Source: JAKQHY01 sp034429475 (lineage in GTDB: Bacteria > Chloroflexota > Anaerolineae > B4-G1 > SLSP01). Taken from it: a DNA stretch of 59,868 nucleotides. A program made the translations under genes and the position numbers. This document shows positions 35,267 through 43,594 of this stretch, one piece after another (positions within the stretch are counted from its first letter, which is position 1; each line of letters starts with the position of its first letter). The stretch covers positions 1 to 59,868 of the forward strand of contig DAOUGD010000095.1 in assembly GCA_034429475.1 (NCBI GenBank), given 5' to 3'. The notes below the pieces were generated by a model. That model searched no databases and was not told where the DNA came from. It saw only the letters and a program-made list of their open reading frames with translations.

Positions 35267-36523
35267 CTATTTCCTCAACTGTGCTTCCAGCCAGACCTCA
35301 ACGTGCGCCCCCGGTTGTGGAGTATTGCAAGCGGCCTGAAACGTCCACACCACGTCGCTATTCCAGACTTGGAACGGCAGCGGCAACCGTTTTTCGGTAT
35401 CGCCGAGGGTATTTTCCCACCGATAGAGAATTTGTGAATCCGCATAGAGCGTCAACTGTACGGTAGGCAGGGACGGTTGGGTGGCCAGCATCCACGGCCA
35501 TTCCAGCCGGCTGACCAACACCACGGCGACAGCTTCGGCTTCACGTGCGCCCAGATCGAGGCTGAGCGTCACCCTGCTGCCGCCGTTCTCCAGCGGGATG
35601 ACCTGCTTGGCGCCGGTGAACCGGGTCTGCTGCCGCTGCAAAGCGCGTTGGAACGCGCGCCAGACGTTCCGCCAGCGGTTTTTGTCGGGCGGGCGGTGAC
35701 GATACCGCTGCACCCGCGCCTTCAGCCGCTCGTAATCAGCCAGGCGGACGTAGGCCAGGTCGCGGAAGATTTCCTGGAAGTGCGTTTCAAAGTCGTAGTT
35801 GCCAACGTCCACCAATTCCAAGGTCTGGGCAGCGCGGTCGGCATGAAGCACGGCGGCCTGGAGATAATATGGATGGCCGCGCCAATCCGGCGCATCGGAG
35901 TCAGGCCCGGCCGCAGGCGCCGGGGTGGCGAACGTTTCCCAGGCAATGCGGTAGCCGTCGTCTTGCGGGACGAAGAGTCCCAACCGCACCAGCAGTCGCA
36001 GCGCTTTGCCGATGTCAGCCTGATTGAGTGGGACGGCCGGCTCGTAGACTTCGTACAGGAATCGGCGCACACACTTGGCCGCGATGTAGACCGGCGTCAA
36101 CCGATAGACACGCTGTCGGGGCTGTTGCAAGTAGAGGTTCAGCACGCGCTTGGGGACGGCCGGCGTAACGCGATGTAGCCAGCCGTTGCGCACGTAGTCC
36201 AGCGGCTTCCAGACGACGCCTTTGGTCAGGTTGAGGTCGGCGGGGAGGCGCAACACGAAGCGCCGCCCGTCGTGCAAGGAACTGTCTTCGTACAGGTCGC
36301 CCGCTGCTAGGGCTTGCTGCCGCAGTCGCCCGATCATTTGGCGCGTCAGGCCGGTCTGCGCCACCAACTCCTGCGTGGATGTGTCAAATTCGCCCTCGCT
36401 TTGGTGCGCGCGATAGAAGACGACATCCCAAAAGTTAATCTCGGCAGCCGTGCCATAGAGAAAGCGGATAGGGATGGGATAGCAACCTGGAAAGTAGGGG
36501 GATGGGAATAAAGTACATATCAT
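35267..36523 (-). CDS. wHTH-like protein of unknown function, first in the kinase operon
   Basis: A 418-residue soluble protein I cannot assign. Residues about 35-80 look like a winged helix-turn-helix (ELVAQTGLTRQMIGRLRQQA). The middle (about 130-260) is helical and contains YDFETHFQEIFRDLAYVRL. The C-terminal part (about 300-418) is beta-rich and could be a jelly-roll or immunoglobulin-like fold (SRVTLSLDLGAREAEAVAVV). No catalytic motif is apparent. It precedes the kinase with no intergenic base, so it is likely a target or partner. The ATG at 36523 has no good ribosome binding site, so a later start is possible. Confidence 0.65.
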   Translation of the reverse strand: MICTLFPSPYFPGCYPIPIRFLYGTAAEINFWDVVFYRAHQSEGEFDTSTQELVAQTGLTRQMIGRLRQQALAAGDLYEDSSLHDGRRFVLRLPADLNLTKGVVWKPLDYVRNGWLHRVTPAVPKRVLNLYLQQPRQRVYRLTPVYIAAKCVRRFLYEVYEPAVPLNQADIGKALRLLVRLGLFVPQDDGYRIAWETFATPAPAAGPDSDAPDWRGHPYYLQAAVLHADRAAQTLELVDVGNYDFETHFQEIFRDLAYVRLADYERLKARVQRYRHRPPDKNRWRNVWRAFQRALQRQQTRFTGAKQVIPLENGGSRVTLSLDLGAREAEAVAVVLVSRLEWPWMLATQPSLPTVQLTLYADSQILYRWENTLGDTEKRLPLPFQVWNSDVVWTFQAACNTPQPGAHVEVWLEAQLRK

Positions 36524-36573
36524 CTGTTAGGAATTTCCGATGGAGGGCTTCGTGGTAGCCGTTTGTCTGTAGG

Positions 36574-36810
36574 TTAGGCGCCTGCCCACGCCAGTGAGAC
36601 TTGGTAAATGATCGGACGGTAACGTGGCCGCGGGATTGGTTTCCCCTCGGCGTGCGCCGCCTCTAGCCAAAGGGATTTTGCTTTTTCAACTTCCTTCAAT
36701 GCCTCGCCCGGCGTTTCACCAAAGGCTGAACAGGCTTCCAGATCGGGGATGTCGGCGATATAACCGCTATCTTCCTCACTATAAAAAATGTTGATATGGT
36801 AGTCTTGCAT
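36574..36810 (-). CDS. hicB: HicB family antitoxin
   Basis: A 78-residue antitoxin of a type II toxin-antitoxin pair. YHINIFYSEEDSGYIADIPDLEACSAFGETPGEAL is the RNase H-like HicB domain (shown in parts: DSGYIADIPDL and GETPGEAL are diagnostic). It lacks the C-terminal ribbon-helix-helix or HTH domain of longer HicB proteins, so how it binds DNA is unclear. The ATG follows the hicA stop codon directly. It should bind HicA and block its RNase activity. Confidence 0.88.
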   Translation of the reverse strand: MQDYHINIFYSEEDSGYIADIPDLEACSAFGETPGEALKEVEKAKSLWLEAAHAEGKPIPRPRYRPIIYQVSLAWAGA

Positions 36811-37062
36811 TTAATCGTCTCCCAACTGCAAATTATAACGCTCGATCAGTTTGATAAACTGACGTATTTGATACGGTTTGGCTTGTCCATTGACATTCTG
36901 TAAGTTGACCAGTTCTGGTATACCCGGATGAAAGAAAATATGATGACTGCCGCTCATACGCGATAAATGAAATCCAAAGGCTTCAACCAGAGCAAGCATG
37001 TCACTGAATTTGACGTTCTGTGGGGAGTTTAAGATTTTACGCAATAGCTTACGTTTGTTCAT
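36811..37062 (-). CDS. hicA: HicA family mRNA interferase toxin
   Basis: An 83-residue toxin with a double-stranded-RNA-binding-like fold. The active-site segment is SRMSGSHHIFFHP, in which the first His of GSHHIF matches the catalytic His. The C-terminal LIERYNLQLGD fits the family. HicA cleaves mRNA under stress. A -10 element (TATAAT, 37069-37074 on the - strand) lies seven bases before the ATG, so the transcript may be leaderless. No ribosome binding site is visible. It is placed behind the ftsH terminator and transcribed separately. Confidence 0.88.
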   Translation of the reverse strand: MNKRKLLRKILNSPQNVKFSDMLALVEAFGFHLSRMSGSHHIFFHPGIPELVNLQNVNGQAKPYQIRQFIKLIERYNLQLGDD

Positions 37063-37068
37063 CTTTTC

Positions 37069-37074
37069 ATTATA
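37069..37074 (-). promoter_or_regulatory. -10 element of the hicAB promoter
   Basis: TATAAT on the - strand, seven bases from the hicA ATG. The -35 is weak: GTTTAT at 37091-37096 lies at 16-nt distance. It suggests a leaderless toxin-antitoxin message. Confidence 0.45.
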
Positions 37075-37092
37075 CTCTGGTTAAACAAAAAT

Positions 37093-37121
37093 AAACCCCC
37101 AGTTTGGTTGAACTGGGGGTT
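37093..37121 (-). terminator. Intrinsic terminator after ftsH
   Basis: On the + strand AAACCCCCAGTT (37093-37104) and AACTGGGGGTT (37111-37121) pair around TGGTTG. On the - strand the hairpin is followed by TTTATTTTTGTTT. Confidence 0.9.
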
Positions 37122-37139
37122 GGTTGTCTCAACAAATGG

Positions 37140-39050
37140 TTACGCGGCTGCTGCCACCGGCTTGAGCACCGGCTCGACCGGCGGCGGAGTGCTCACTCTT
37201 TCGCGGGCAGGCGCGGGGAGGGTGCGCCCCTCCATGGAGGCGATGAATTCTTCGGAAGACAGAGTTTCGCGTTCCAACAGATACCGCGCCACCCGATCCA
37301 ATTTATCCCGGTTTTCGGCCAGGGCTTGTTTAGCCTGTTCGTAGGCATTGGTGACGAATTTTTTGACTTCGGCGTCAATCGTTTCGGCCATAGATTCGCT
37401 GTAGTCGCGCTGTTCGCCGATTTCTTTGCCCAGAAAGACCAGTTCTTCCTTGCGCCCGTAGACCATCGGCCCCAGTTTTTCGCTCATCCCGTAGCGCATC
37501 ACCATGGCGCGGGCGACCTTGGAAACCTTATCCAGGTCGTCGGAGGCGCCGGTGCTGATTTCGTTGAAGACCAGTTCTTCGGCGGCGCGGCCCCCCAGAA
37601 TGGCGGCCATTTGCGCTTCCAGCTTGCCGCGCTGCATGATATACCGGTCTTCCTCCGGCAGCGTGATGGTGTAGCCGCCGGCCATCCCTCGCGCGACAAT
37701 GGAGATTTTGCGCACCGGGTCGCATTTGGGGAGGACGTAGGAGACGACGGCGTGCCCGGCCTCATGATAAGCGAAGACTTCGCGGTCTTCCTCAGAGATG
37801 ACGCGACTGCGGCGTTCCGGCCCGGCGATGACGCGCTCGATGGCTTCCTGGAATTCCGGCATGTCAATGCGGCGCTTGTTGTGGCGGGCGGCGATGATGG
37901 CCGCTTCGTTGACGACGTTTTCAATGTCTGCGCCGACGAAACCGGGGGTGGACTGCGCCAACTCGGCGAGGTCTACGGTCGCGGAGACCGGCTTGCCGCG
38001 CGTGTGGACGCGGAAGATGGCTTCGCGCCCGCGAATGTCGGGCTGATCGATCACCACGCGCCGGTCAAAGCGGCCCGGCCGCAGCAGCGCGGGGTCGAGG
38101 ATGTCGGGACGGTTGGTGGCGGCCATGATGATGACATTGGTATCGGTGTCGAAGCCGTCCATTTCTACCAAAATCTGGTTGAGTGTCTGCTCGCGCTCGT
38201 CGTGGGAGCCGCCGAGTCCCGCGCCGCGATAGCGCCCGACGGCGTCAATTTCGTCCACAAAGATGATGCATGGGCTGTGGCGCTTGGCCTGGTCGAAGAG
38301 GTCGCGCACCCGGCTCGCGCCCACACCGACGAACATTTCGACAAATTCGGAACCAGAGATACTGAAGAAGGGTACGCCAGCCTCGCCGGCAACCGCTTTC
38401 GCCAGCATCGTCTTGCCGGTGCCCGGCGCGCCAACCAGGAGCACGCCCTTGGGGATGCGCGCGCCCAGGTTGATGAACTTCTGTGGTTCTTTGAGGAATT
38501 CGACGACTTCTTTCAGTTCCTCTTTGGATTCTTCAATACCGGCCACGTCCCCAAAGGTAATGGTGGGACGGTCGCCGGAGAACATCCGCGCGCGGCTCTT
38601 GCCGAAAGAGATCGCCTGGTTGTTCGCTCCTTGGAACTGGCGGATGAAGAAGTAGAAGAAGATGCCCAACACTACCATACCCAGGACGGTGATGCCCAGG
38701 TTGATCATCGTGCTCCAATCGGTGGGTTCGGCGAATTCGATGGTGATGTTTCGTAACACCTCTTCGGTGACGCCCATCGCTTTGAGTTGTTCCATCAGCG
38801 ATGATTCCGGCCCTTTGCGGGAATTGACAATCGCAATCCCCTGACTATCGGCTTCCTTATAAGTGACGCTGAGATCGTCGCCGCGCACCTGGATGTTGGC
38901 AATTTTTCCGGCCTTTGCGTCTTCTGCAATTTGGTTCAAGGGAATAGTGACACCCGGCTCTGTCCCGGATACGTAATTCCATACGAGGAAGAGCACGGCC
39001 ATAATGATGAGCAGGTATATAAAATTGCTGCTCCCTGGTTTCGATTTCAT
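37140..39050 (-). CDS. ftsH: ATP-dependent zinc metalloprotease FtsH
   Basis: A membrane-anchored AAA+ protease of 636 residues that degrades membrane and regulatory proteins as a hexamer. It has an N-terminal helix (about 10-25), an outer domain (about 30-110), and a second helix (about 115-137). The AAA core shows Walker A GAPGTGKT (207-214), Walker B IIFVDEID and the second-region-of-homology sequence RPGRFDRRV. The protease domain has the zinc motif HEAGH near 428-432 and a downstream metal-binding Asp. The C-terminal tail is Pro-rich. AGGAGG lies before the ATG, and an extended -10 (TGGTATAAT) is about 75 nt upstream. Confidence 0.97.
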   Translation of the reverse strand: MKSKPGSSNFIYLLIIMAVLFLVWNYVSGTEPGVTIPLNQIAEDAKAGKIANIQVRGDDLSVTYKEADSQGIAIVNSRKGPESSLMEQLKAMGVTEEVLRNITIEFAEPTDWSTMINLGITVLGMVVLGIFFYFFIRQFQGANNQAISFGKSRARMFSGDRPTITFGDVAGIEESKEELKEVVEFLKEPQKFINLGARIPKGVLLVGAPGTGKTMLAKAVAGEAGVPFFSISGSEFVEMFVGVGASRVRDLFDQAKRHSPCIIFVDEIDAVGRYRGAGLGGSHDEREQTLNQILVEMDGFDTDTNVIIMAATNRPDILDPALLRPGRFDRRVVIDQPDIRGREAIFRVHTRGKPVSATVDLAELAQSTPGFVGADIENVVNEAAIIAARHNKRRIDMPEFQEAIERVIAGPERRSRVISEEDREVFAYHEAGHAVVSYVLPKCDPVRKISIVARGMAGGYTITLPEEDRYIMQRGKLEAQMAAILGGRAAEELVFNEISTGASDDLDKVSKVARAMVMRYGMSEKLGPMVYGRKEELVFLGKEIGEQRDYSESMAETIDAEVKKFVTNAYEQAKQALAENRDKLDRVARYLLERETLSSEEFIASMEGRTLPAPARERVSTPPPVEPVLKPVAAAA

Positions 39051-39127
39051 ACTTATGCCTCCTAAGGTCCCAGGTGGGCAATGGTATTCATCATTGCCCT
39101 GTGACTTCCATTAATGTGCATGGACTC

Positions 39128-39136
39128 ATTATACCA
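39128..39136 (-). promoter_or_regulatory. Extended -10 promoter of ftsH
   Basis: TGGTATAAT on the - strand (39128-39136) is an extended -10 element. Only a poor -35 (TCGGAC) is found 17 nt upstream. The rest of 39051-39290 shows no gene or strong hairpin. Confidence 0.5.
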
Positions 39137-39290
39137 GCAAATCCGTGAAAGTCCGATGTTGGATTCAGTTGGCTCCATTTTACGCGAAGGGCCATTTGAC
39201 TTCTGCCCCGCAGACGCGGCTAGAGCTGTGCGGTAAGAGGCAATTTTTTATCGTGACGGGGCGCAGCACGGTCACAGTAAAGTCACCCTC

Positions 39291-41225
39291 TTACTTAATC
39301 TCAATATACATAACAAAGATAGTATCAGCAAATACCTCGGTTTTTCCGGCATCCACGACAGGGAGCCGTCCGGCGTCGTCATAGAGACCGACGCGAACCT
39401 GATATCTGCCCACCGGCGTTTCCGCCGGCAGGGTGATTTGGTGCGGGTCGTTGATGACTTCGTTGGTGGTCCAACTGGTGGTGGGGCGCAGGCCGTTGAC
39501 CGGTTCAATGTCTTGTTGGGCAACTGACGCGCTCATATCCGGCGTCAGCACATGGATGAAGACTTTGTAGGAGCGGGCGAGCGGTTGGATGCACCGCCAC
39601 CGCAGCGTGAGCGGCAGGGTGTCGCCGGGGCGGAATTCCAATTGGGAAACCAGCGCTTCCTCCAAAATCACCTGCTGGTTAAGGTTGGCCTGGAGCGGCA
39701 GCGGCTGGTGGATGCCGCCGCTGACGGTGAGGGTGACCGTGTCGCCGGCGCGAACTTCCACCCCCCCCAGCGGCGTTTGTTGGAGAATCCGCCCTTTGGT
39801 CTCAATGCTCCATATTTCCTCGACGGTCAGGAACAACCCTTCAGACTCCAATCCTGCCCGGACGGTTTCCAGGTCATATCCCAGCACGTCAGGCAGGGTA
39901 AACGCGCGCCCCGACGCCAGGATCACACTGATGGTGGTGCCGGCCGAAACGCGGCTGCCGGCAGTTGGGGTGTGTTGCAGGACGGCGCCGGCCCGCGCGG
40001 TGGTGCTTTCCTGTTCTCCGATGACTTCAATGCGCAGGGTGAGACTTTCGGCCATGCGCTGCGCATCGGAGGCGCTGAGGCCGACGAGATTGGGCACGCT
40101 GACCATGGTTTCCGCCGCTGTGGCCGTGGGCGTCGGCTGCTTGAGCACTGGCGTAGCGACCGGGGCGGTGGGCATGTACTTGTGTATTACCAGCGTCCAT
40201 AAGGGGACCAACCCTACGACGAGCAAGGTGGCGATCGCTATCAGCGTCCATAACTTGAAATCTGGGCCTTCATAAACAGAAGGTGCATCCACCACTATCG
40301 GCGCGGAAGTCGTCACCGGTGGGGTAGGAATGACTTGCGAGACAGGCCCGACGGTCAGTGCGGGGATGACGGCGCTTTGCGCTACCGTCATACTCTCGCC
40401 CTGGCGCAAGTACTCATCAATGGCCATCCCCAACTGATCGGCATTGCGATAACGGTTGGCCGGCTCTTTGTCCAACACCTTTTTGACCAACCATTCCAGG
40501 CCTGGCGGTGTGCGTGGATTGAGGCTGGTCATCGGCGCCGGCTGCTCGCGCAGATGTTTGAGGGCGAGCTGCGTGGCGTCGGGATCGTGGAAGGGGGGCA
40601 CGCCGGTCAGCATTTCGTAGAGGATAATGCCGATACTGTACACATCCGAGGCGGCAACCGGTGGTTTGCCGGCGGCGCGTTCCGGCGAGATGTAGTGGGG
40701 GCTGCCCCAGACGATGGCTTCCGGTTGCGCGTCGGCGTCCTCGGTTTGCAGCGCGCGCGCAATGCCGAAATCGGCGACTTTGATCTGCCCTTCCGGCGTG
40801 ACCAGAATGTTTTGCGGCTTCAGATCGCAGTGGACAATGCCGGCCCGGTGGGCATGGCCGACGCCCGCGCAAATTTGCCGCGTCAAGTTCAACGCCTGGG
40901 AGACCTGGAGTGGGGCGAAGCGCTTGAACAGCGCCTTGAGGTCCTCGCCCTCGACCATCTCCATGACGATGTAGGGGTGACCGTGCTCGTCTTCACCTAC
41001 ATCGTAGATGCGCACGATGTTAGGATGATCCAGGCGGGCGGCGGCGCGGGCTTCTTCCATAAAACGCTGGTGGAAAACCGGGTCGCTGGCATACGGCTCG
41101 CGCAGGAATTTGACGGCTACGGTGCGCTCCAGTAGCAAATCCTGCCCCCGGAAGACAGTTGCCATTCCGCCGGTCCCGACCAGTTCCACGAGACGATAAC
41201 GCTGGTTTAAGATGGTGGGTTCCAT
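39291..41225 (-). CDS. PASTA-domain Ser/Thr kinase with extra C-terminal beta-sandwich
   Basis: A 644-residue membrane kinase of the PknB type. The catalytic domain (about 10-270) has GTGGMA at 17-22, Lys39 in VAVKFL, HCDLKPQN (His132, Cys133, Asp134) and DFGIAR. The usual HRD Arg is Cys, making it a non-RD kinase that may not need activation-loop phosphorylation. One membrane helix (about 327-347) follows a Thr/Pro linker. Two PASTA domains (MVSVPNLVGLSASDAQRMAE; FTLPDVLGYDLETVRAGLES) bind muropeptides in relatives. A final beta-sandwich (about 515-640) resembles the C-terminal domain of the membrane protein at 57716. It has its own promoter. Confidence 0.93.
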   Translation of the reverse strand: MEPTILNQRYRLVELVGTGGMATVFRGQDLLLERTVAVKFLREPYASDPVFHQRFMEEARAAARLDHPNIVRIYDVGEDEHGHPYIVMEMVEGEDLKALFKRFAPLQVSQALNLTRQICAGVGHAHRAGIVHCDLKPQNILVTPEGQIKVADFGIARALQTEDADAQPEAIVWGSPHYISPERAAGKPPVAASDVYSIGIILYEMLTGVPPFHDPDATQLALKHLREQPAPMTSLNPRTPPGLEWLVKKVLDKEPANRYRNADQLGMAIDEYLRQGESMTVAQSAVIPALTVGPVSQVIPTPPVTTSAPIVVDAPSVYEGPDFKLWTLIAIATLLVVGLVPLWTLVIHKYMPTAPVATPVLKQPTPTATAAETMVSVPNLVGLSASDAQRMAESLTLRIEVIGEQESTTARAGAVLQHTPTAGSRVSAGTTISVILASGRAFTLPDVLGYDLETVRAGLESEGLFLTVEEIWSIETKGRILQQTPLGGVEVRAGDTVTLTVSGGIHQPLPLQANLNQQVILEEALVSQLEFRPGDTLPLTLRWRCIQPLARSYKVFIHVLTPDMSASVAQQDIEPVNGLRPTTSWTTNEVINDPHQITLPAETPVGRYQVRVGLYDDAGRLPVVDAGKTEVFADTIFVMYIEIK

Positions 41226-41288
41226 AAACGCTCTTTCTATACAATTAGAAATGACAGAAAATAAAGAGTTTCCTCACGTTTCGAGGCT

Positions 41289-41316
41289 ATTCTACCGCAA
41301 TGGGAGGGCAAGTCAA
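41289..41316 (-). promoter_or_regulatory. Promoter of the PASTA kinase gene
   Basis: On the - strand: -35 TTGACT (41311-41316), a 16-nt spacer and -10 TAGAAT (41289-41294). It is divergent from the promoter at 41334-41361, with 17 bp between the two -35 boxes. Confidence 0.7.
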
Positions 41317-41333
41317 AGGGCATCTTCGTTTTC

Positions 41334-41361
41334 TTGTCAGGCCGCTTTTATGTGTTAAAAT
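41334..41361 (+). promoter_or_regulatory. Promoter of the complex I-like membrane protein operon
   Basis: -35 TTGTCA (41334-41339), a 16-nt spacer and -10 TAAAAT (41356-41361). Transcription should start about 41368, five bases before the first plausible ATG, so the mRNA is nearly leaderless. Confidence 0.65.
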
Positions 41362-41372
41362 TTTGGTTCGGG

Positions 41373-42974
41373 ATGTCGCCTGACGCTCTGATCATGGCTG
41401 TCCCTGGGACGATAAGCTCAATGATAGGCTATTTTTATCCACTGTGGTTCAGCGCCGGTCTCGGCGGCGCCTTGTTGCTATTAGGAATTGCCTCATTTGC
41501 CCGGTTTCGCCCCCTGCATAAGCCTTTAACCGCCATCTGGTTGACGGTGATGGCGTGTCTCTGGCTGTTGTCGCCTTCGGAGGGCCGATGGATGTTTTCG
41601 ATCTGGTCGCCGGCGGCAATGTTGGGAGGGCAGGTGTTGTTGGAGATCACGCCGGGGCTTTGGTGGTGCGGTTTCACGTTGGCCGCGGTTTTTGCCGGCG
41701 CGACGTGTGTGGAATTGGTAGAACGTCGGGAAACGATGGCTATGGTCGGCCCGTTGATGTTGGGCATGTTGTTGATCGTGAACGCCTCTTTGGCCGCCGA
41801 TTCTTTGTTGACCACGTTGGCTACCTGGGCGGTGTTCGATCTGGTGTGGTCTGCGGTAAGTCTCACCATCGGCGTCGGCGGCGAACGGGTGACGCTGGGC
41901 CTGGTGATTCATGGTATATCCTCCATTGTCCTGTGGTCGGTTTCGTTGCTTTTGCTGCGCGCCGGTGAGAGCGACCTGTGGTGGCTGATGTGGCCGTCCT
42001 CACCGATGTTGACGTTGCTGCTCCTGGCTGCCGGCATGCGCATCGGCCTGTTTCCCTTTCACATTGTGTTCCCGCAGCGCCTGGGAAAAACGCGCATTTT
42101 GAGCCTGACCTCCATGGTCGGCCCGCTGATGGGGGTGGGGTTGTTGTACCGAATCTTATCCTTGCCCGGCGTGGAACGTTTGCCCGATTGGTTTCTGGTG
42201 TGGGGGGGGTTCTCGGTTTTCTGGAATGGTTTGCTGGCCTGGACGGCGCGGCGACAGCGGATCACGCTGCGCGCGTGGCACGCGGTCCTGTTGAGCGGCA
42301 TTACGGGAGCGGGCGCCTTGGGAGTAGCCGATGGGTTGTTATTGGCCGCCGCCGTGTGGATTGCGGCGGGCGCCGTGGTCATTATGGCGCGGGGGCGTGA
42401 TTCCCATGCGGCGGCCTGGAGCTGGCCGGTGATTGTCGCGGTGTTGTTTGCCATCGGAACGCCGCCGTCGCCGCTTGGCCCACTGTTCTGGGCGCTGCTG
42501 GGCGAGCTATCCTGGTCAGGTCGGCTGCTGCTGATCGTTGGCGGCGCGTTGGTCGCGGCGGTCTTGTTGGGTGAAAGCCTGCCGCGCTCCGGCGGTACTC
42601 CCGCGCCGCCGTGGGCGTGGCTGCGGGTGGGACTGATTGCAAGTATGGCAATCTTCATCATCTTACTGCTGGCGATGCCCAGCTTCCCCGAAAAAATACC
42701 GTTTTCGTGGGTGGGGTTGACGTTGTGGGGATTGTCGCTGCTGCTGGCGGCGGGTGCGGCGCGCTGGCGGGTCTGGGCGCGGCCCTGGCGCGTGCAGTGG
42801 TATCCCCTCCTGGAGTTCCTGGATTTGCAGTGGTTCTTCCGGGCGATGTGGCGGGGGACGGGGAACTTGTTAGGGGTAGTGCGGTTGGCCTCCGAGGTCG
42901 TTGAGGGCAGCGGGGCGATGGTGTGGTCGCTGCTGATTATGCTCCTGGTCCTATTGGTGGTGATGAACCGATGA
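41373..42974 (+). CDS. Complex I/Mrp antiporter-like membrane subunit (first)
   Basis: About 533 residues with roughly fourteen membrane helices, distantly like NuoL/NuoM/NuoN and HyfB. The segment GMRIGLFPFHIVFPQRLG corresponds to the conserved K-x3-[LF]-P-[FL]-H-x-W-L-P loop of these proteins; at the position of the proton-channel Lys there is Arg, and the second Lys is absent. The TM5 Glu equivalent appears to be Asp in WAVFDLVWSA. The start is uncertain: ATG 41373 is used because the promoter overlaps any earlier start, while 41394 or 41421 (GGGACG upstream) are alternatives. It overlaps the next gene by ATGA. No NADH- or hydrogenase-binding subunit is nearby. Confidence 0.7.
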   Translation: MSPDALIMAVPGTISSMIGYFYPLWFSAGLGGALLLLGIASFARFRPLHKPLTAIWLTVMACLWLLSPSEGRWMFSIWSPAAMLGGQVLLEITPGLWWCGFTLAAVFAGATCVELVERRETMAMVGPLMLGMLLIVNASLAADSLLTTLATWAVFDLVWSAVSLTIGVGGERVTLGLVIHGISSIVLWSVSLLLLRAGESDLWWLMWPSSPMLTLLLLAAGMRIGLFPFHIVFPQRLGKTRILSLTSMVGPLMGVGLLYRILSLPGVERLPDWFLVWGGFSVFWNGLLAWTARRQRITLRAWHAVLLSGITGAGALGVADGLLLAAAVWIAAGAVVIMARGRDSHAAAWSWPVIVAVLFAIGTPPSPLGPLFWALLGELSWSGRLLLIVGGALVAAVLLGESLPRSGGTPAPPWAWLRVGLIASMAIFIILLLAMPSFPEKIPFSWVGLTLWGLSLLLAAGAARWRVWARPWRVQWYPLLEFLDLQWFFRAMWRGTGNLLGVVRLASEVVEGSGAMVWSLLIMLLVLLVVMNR

Positions 42975-43594
42975 GTCCTTTCGTCCTGTGGTTGAGTCAC
43001 CTGTCCTCGCTGGCTTCGACGCCGGCGATATGGGGCATCTTCCTGACCGGTGCCGCGATTTACCTGATCAACGAATGGCGGGTGCGTTTCCTGGCATTAG
43101 TAATGCAATACTTCTTCATCGGCATCCTGTTTGTACGTATCTTCGACACGCGCCCGGAGCTGGCTGTGTTAAAGATCGTGGTGGGATGGCTGATCTGCGG
43201 CGCGTTTTTGATCAGCGCGCGTATGCGCGAGCGAACCGTTAAGGAGCGCGGAATGCACTGGCGCTGGTCGGCAAACCTGCCTTTTCGCATCTTGCTGCTG
43301 TCGGCGATGACCGTAGTGGCTTACCTGGCCTCACAGCGTTACGTCCTGCCTTTTGTGTCCGCCGAACTGGCCCTGGCCTGCTTCGCCCTGGGGGTGCTGG
43401 CGGTGCTGTTTATCGGCGCCGAAGAGAATGACGCCGTCGTCGCCGGGATCGGAGTGTTGAACCTGTTGGCGGCCTTGGACATCTTCTATTCTTCGCGGGA
43501 TCCTGGCCTGTTGGTCACGGGGCTGATGGTGATGGTGAGCCTGCTCATTGGCCTGGCAATCTCTTACTTGACGGTAGCCGAGGTGACGGAATGA
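42971..43594 (+). CDS. Small polytopic membrane protein of the complex I-like operon
   Basis: A 207-residue protein with about six membrane helices and no obvious domain. Its place between two antiporter-like subunits and its size suggest a counterpart of HyfE/MrpC-NuoK-type small subunits, but the sequence similarity by eye is weak. A basic cytoplasmic loop (RMRERTVKERGMHWRW, about 73-88) is present. It starts with ATGA overlapping the upstream stop and ends the same way on the next gene, so the three proteins are made together. Confidence 0.65.
   Translation: MSPFVLWLSHLSSLASTPAIWGIFLTGAAIYLINEWRVRFLALVMQYFFIGILFVRIFDTRPELAVLKIVVGWLICGAFLISARMRERTVKERGMHWRWSANLPFRILLLSAMTVVAYLASQRYVLPFVSAELALACFALGVLAVLFIGAEENDAVVAGIGVLNLLAALDIFYSSRDPGLLVTGLMVMVSLLIGLAISYLTVAEVTE

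Noticed and set aside
37104..38756. A 550-codon open frame on the + strand
   Set aside because: It is the antisense of ftsH, with no ribosome binding site and no domain.
41334..41372. A TTG start for the complex I-like protein
   Set aside because: The codon is the first part of a good -35 box, and transcription should begin downstream of it.
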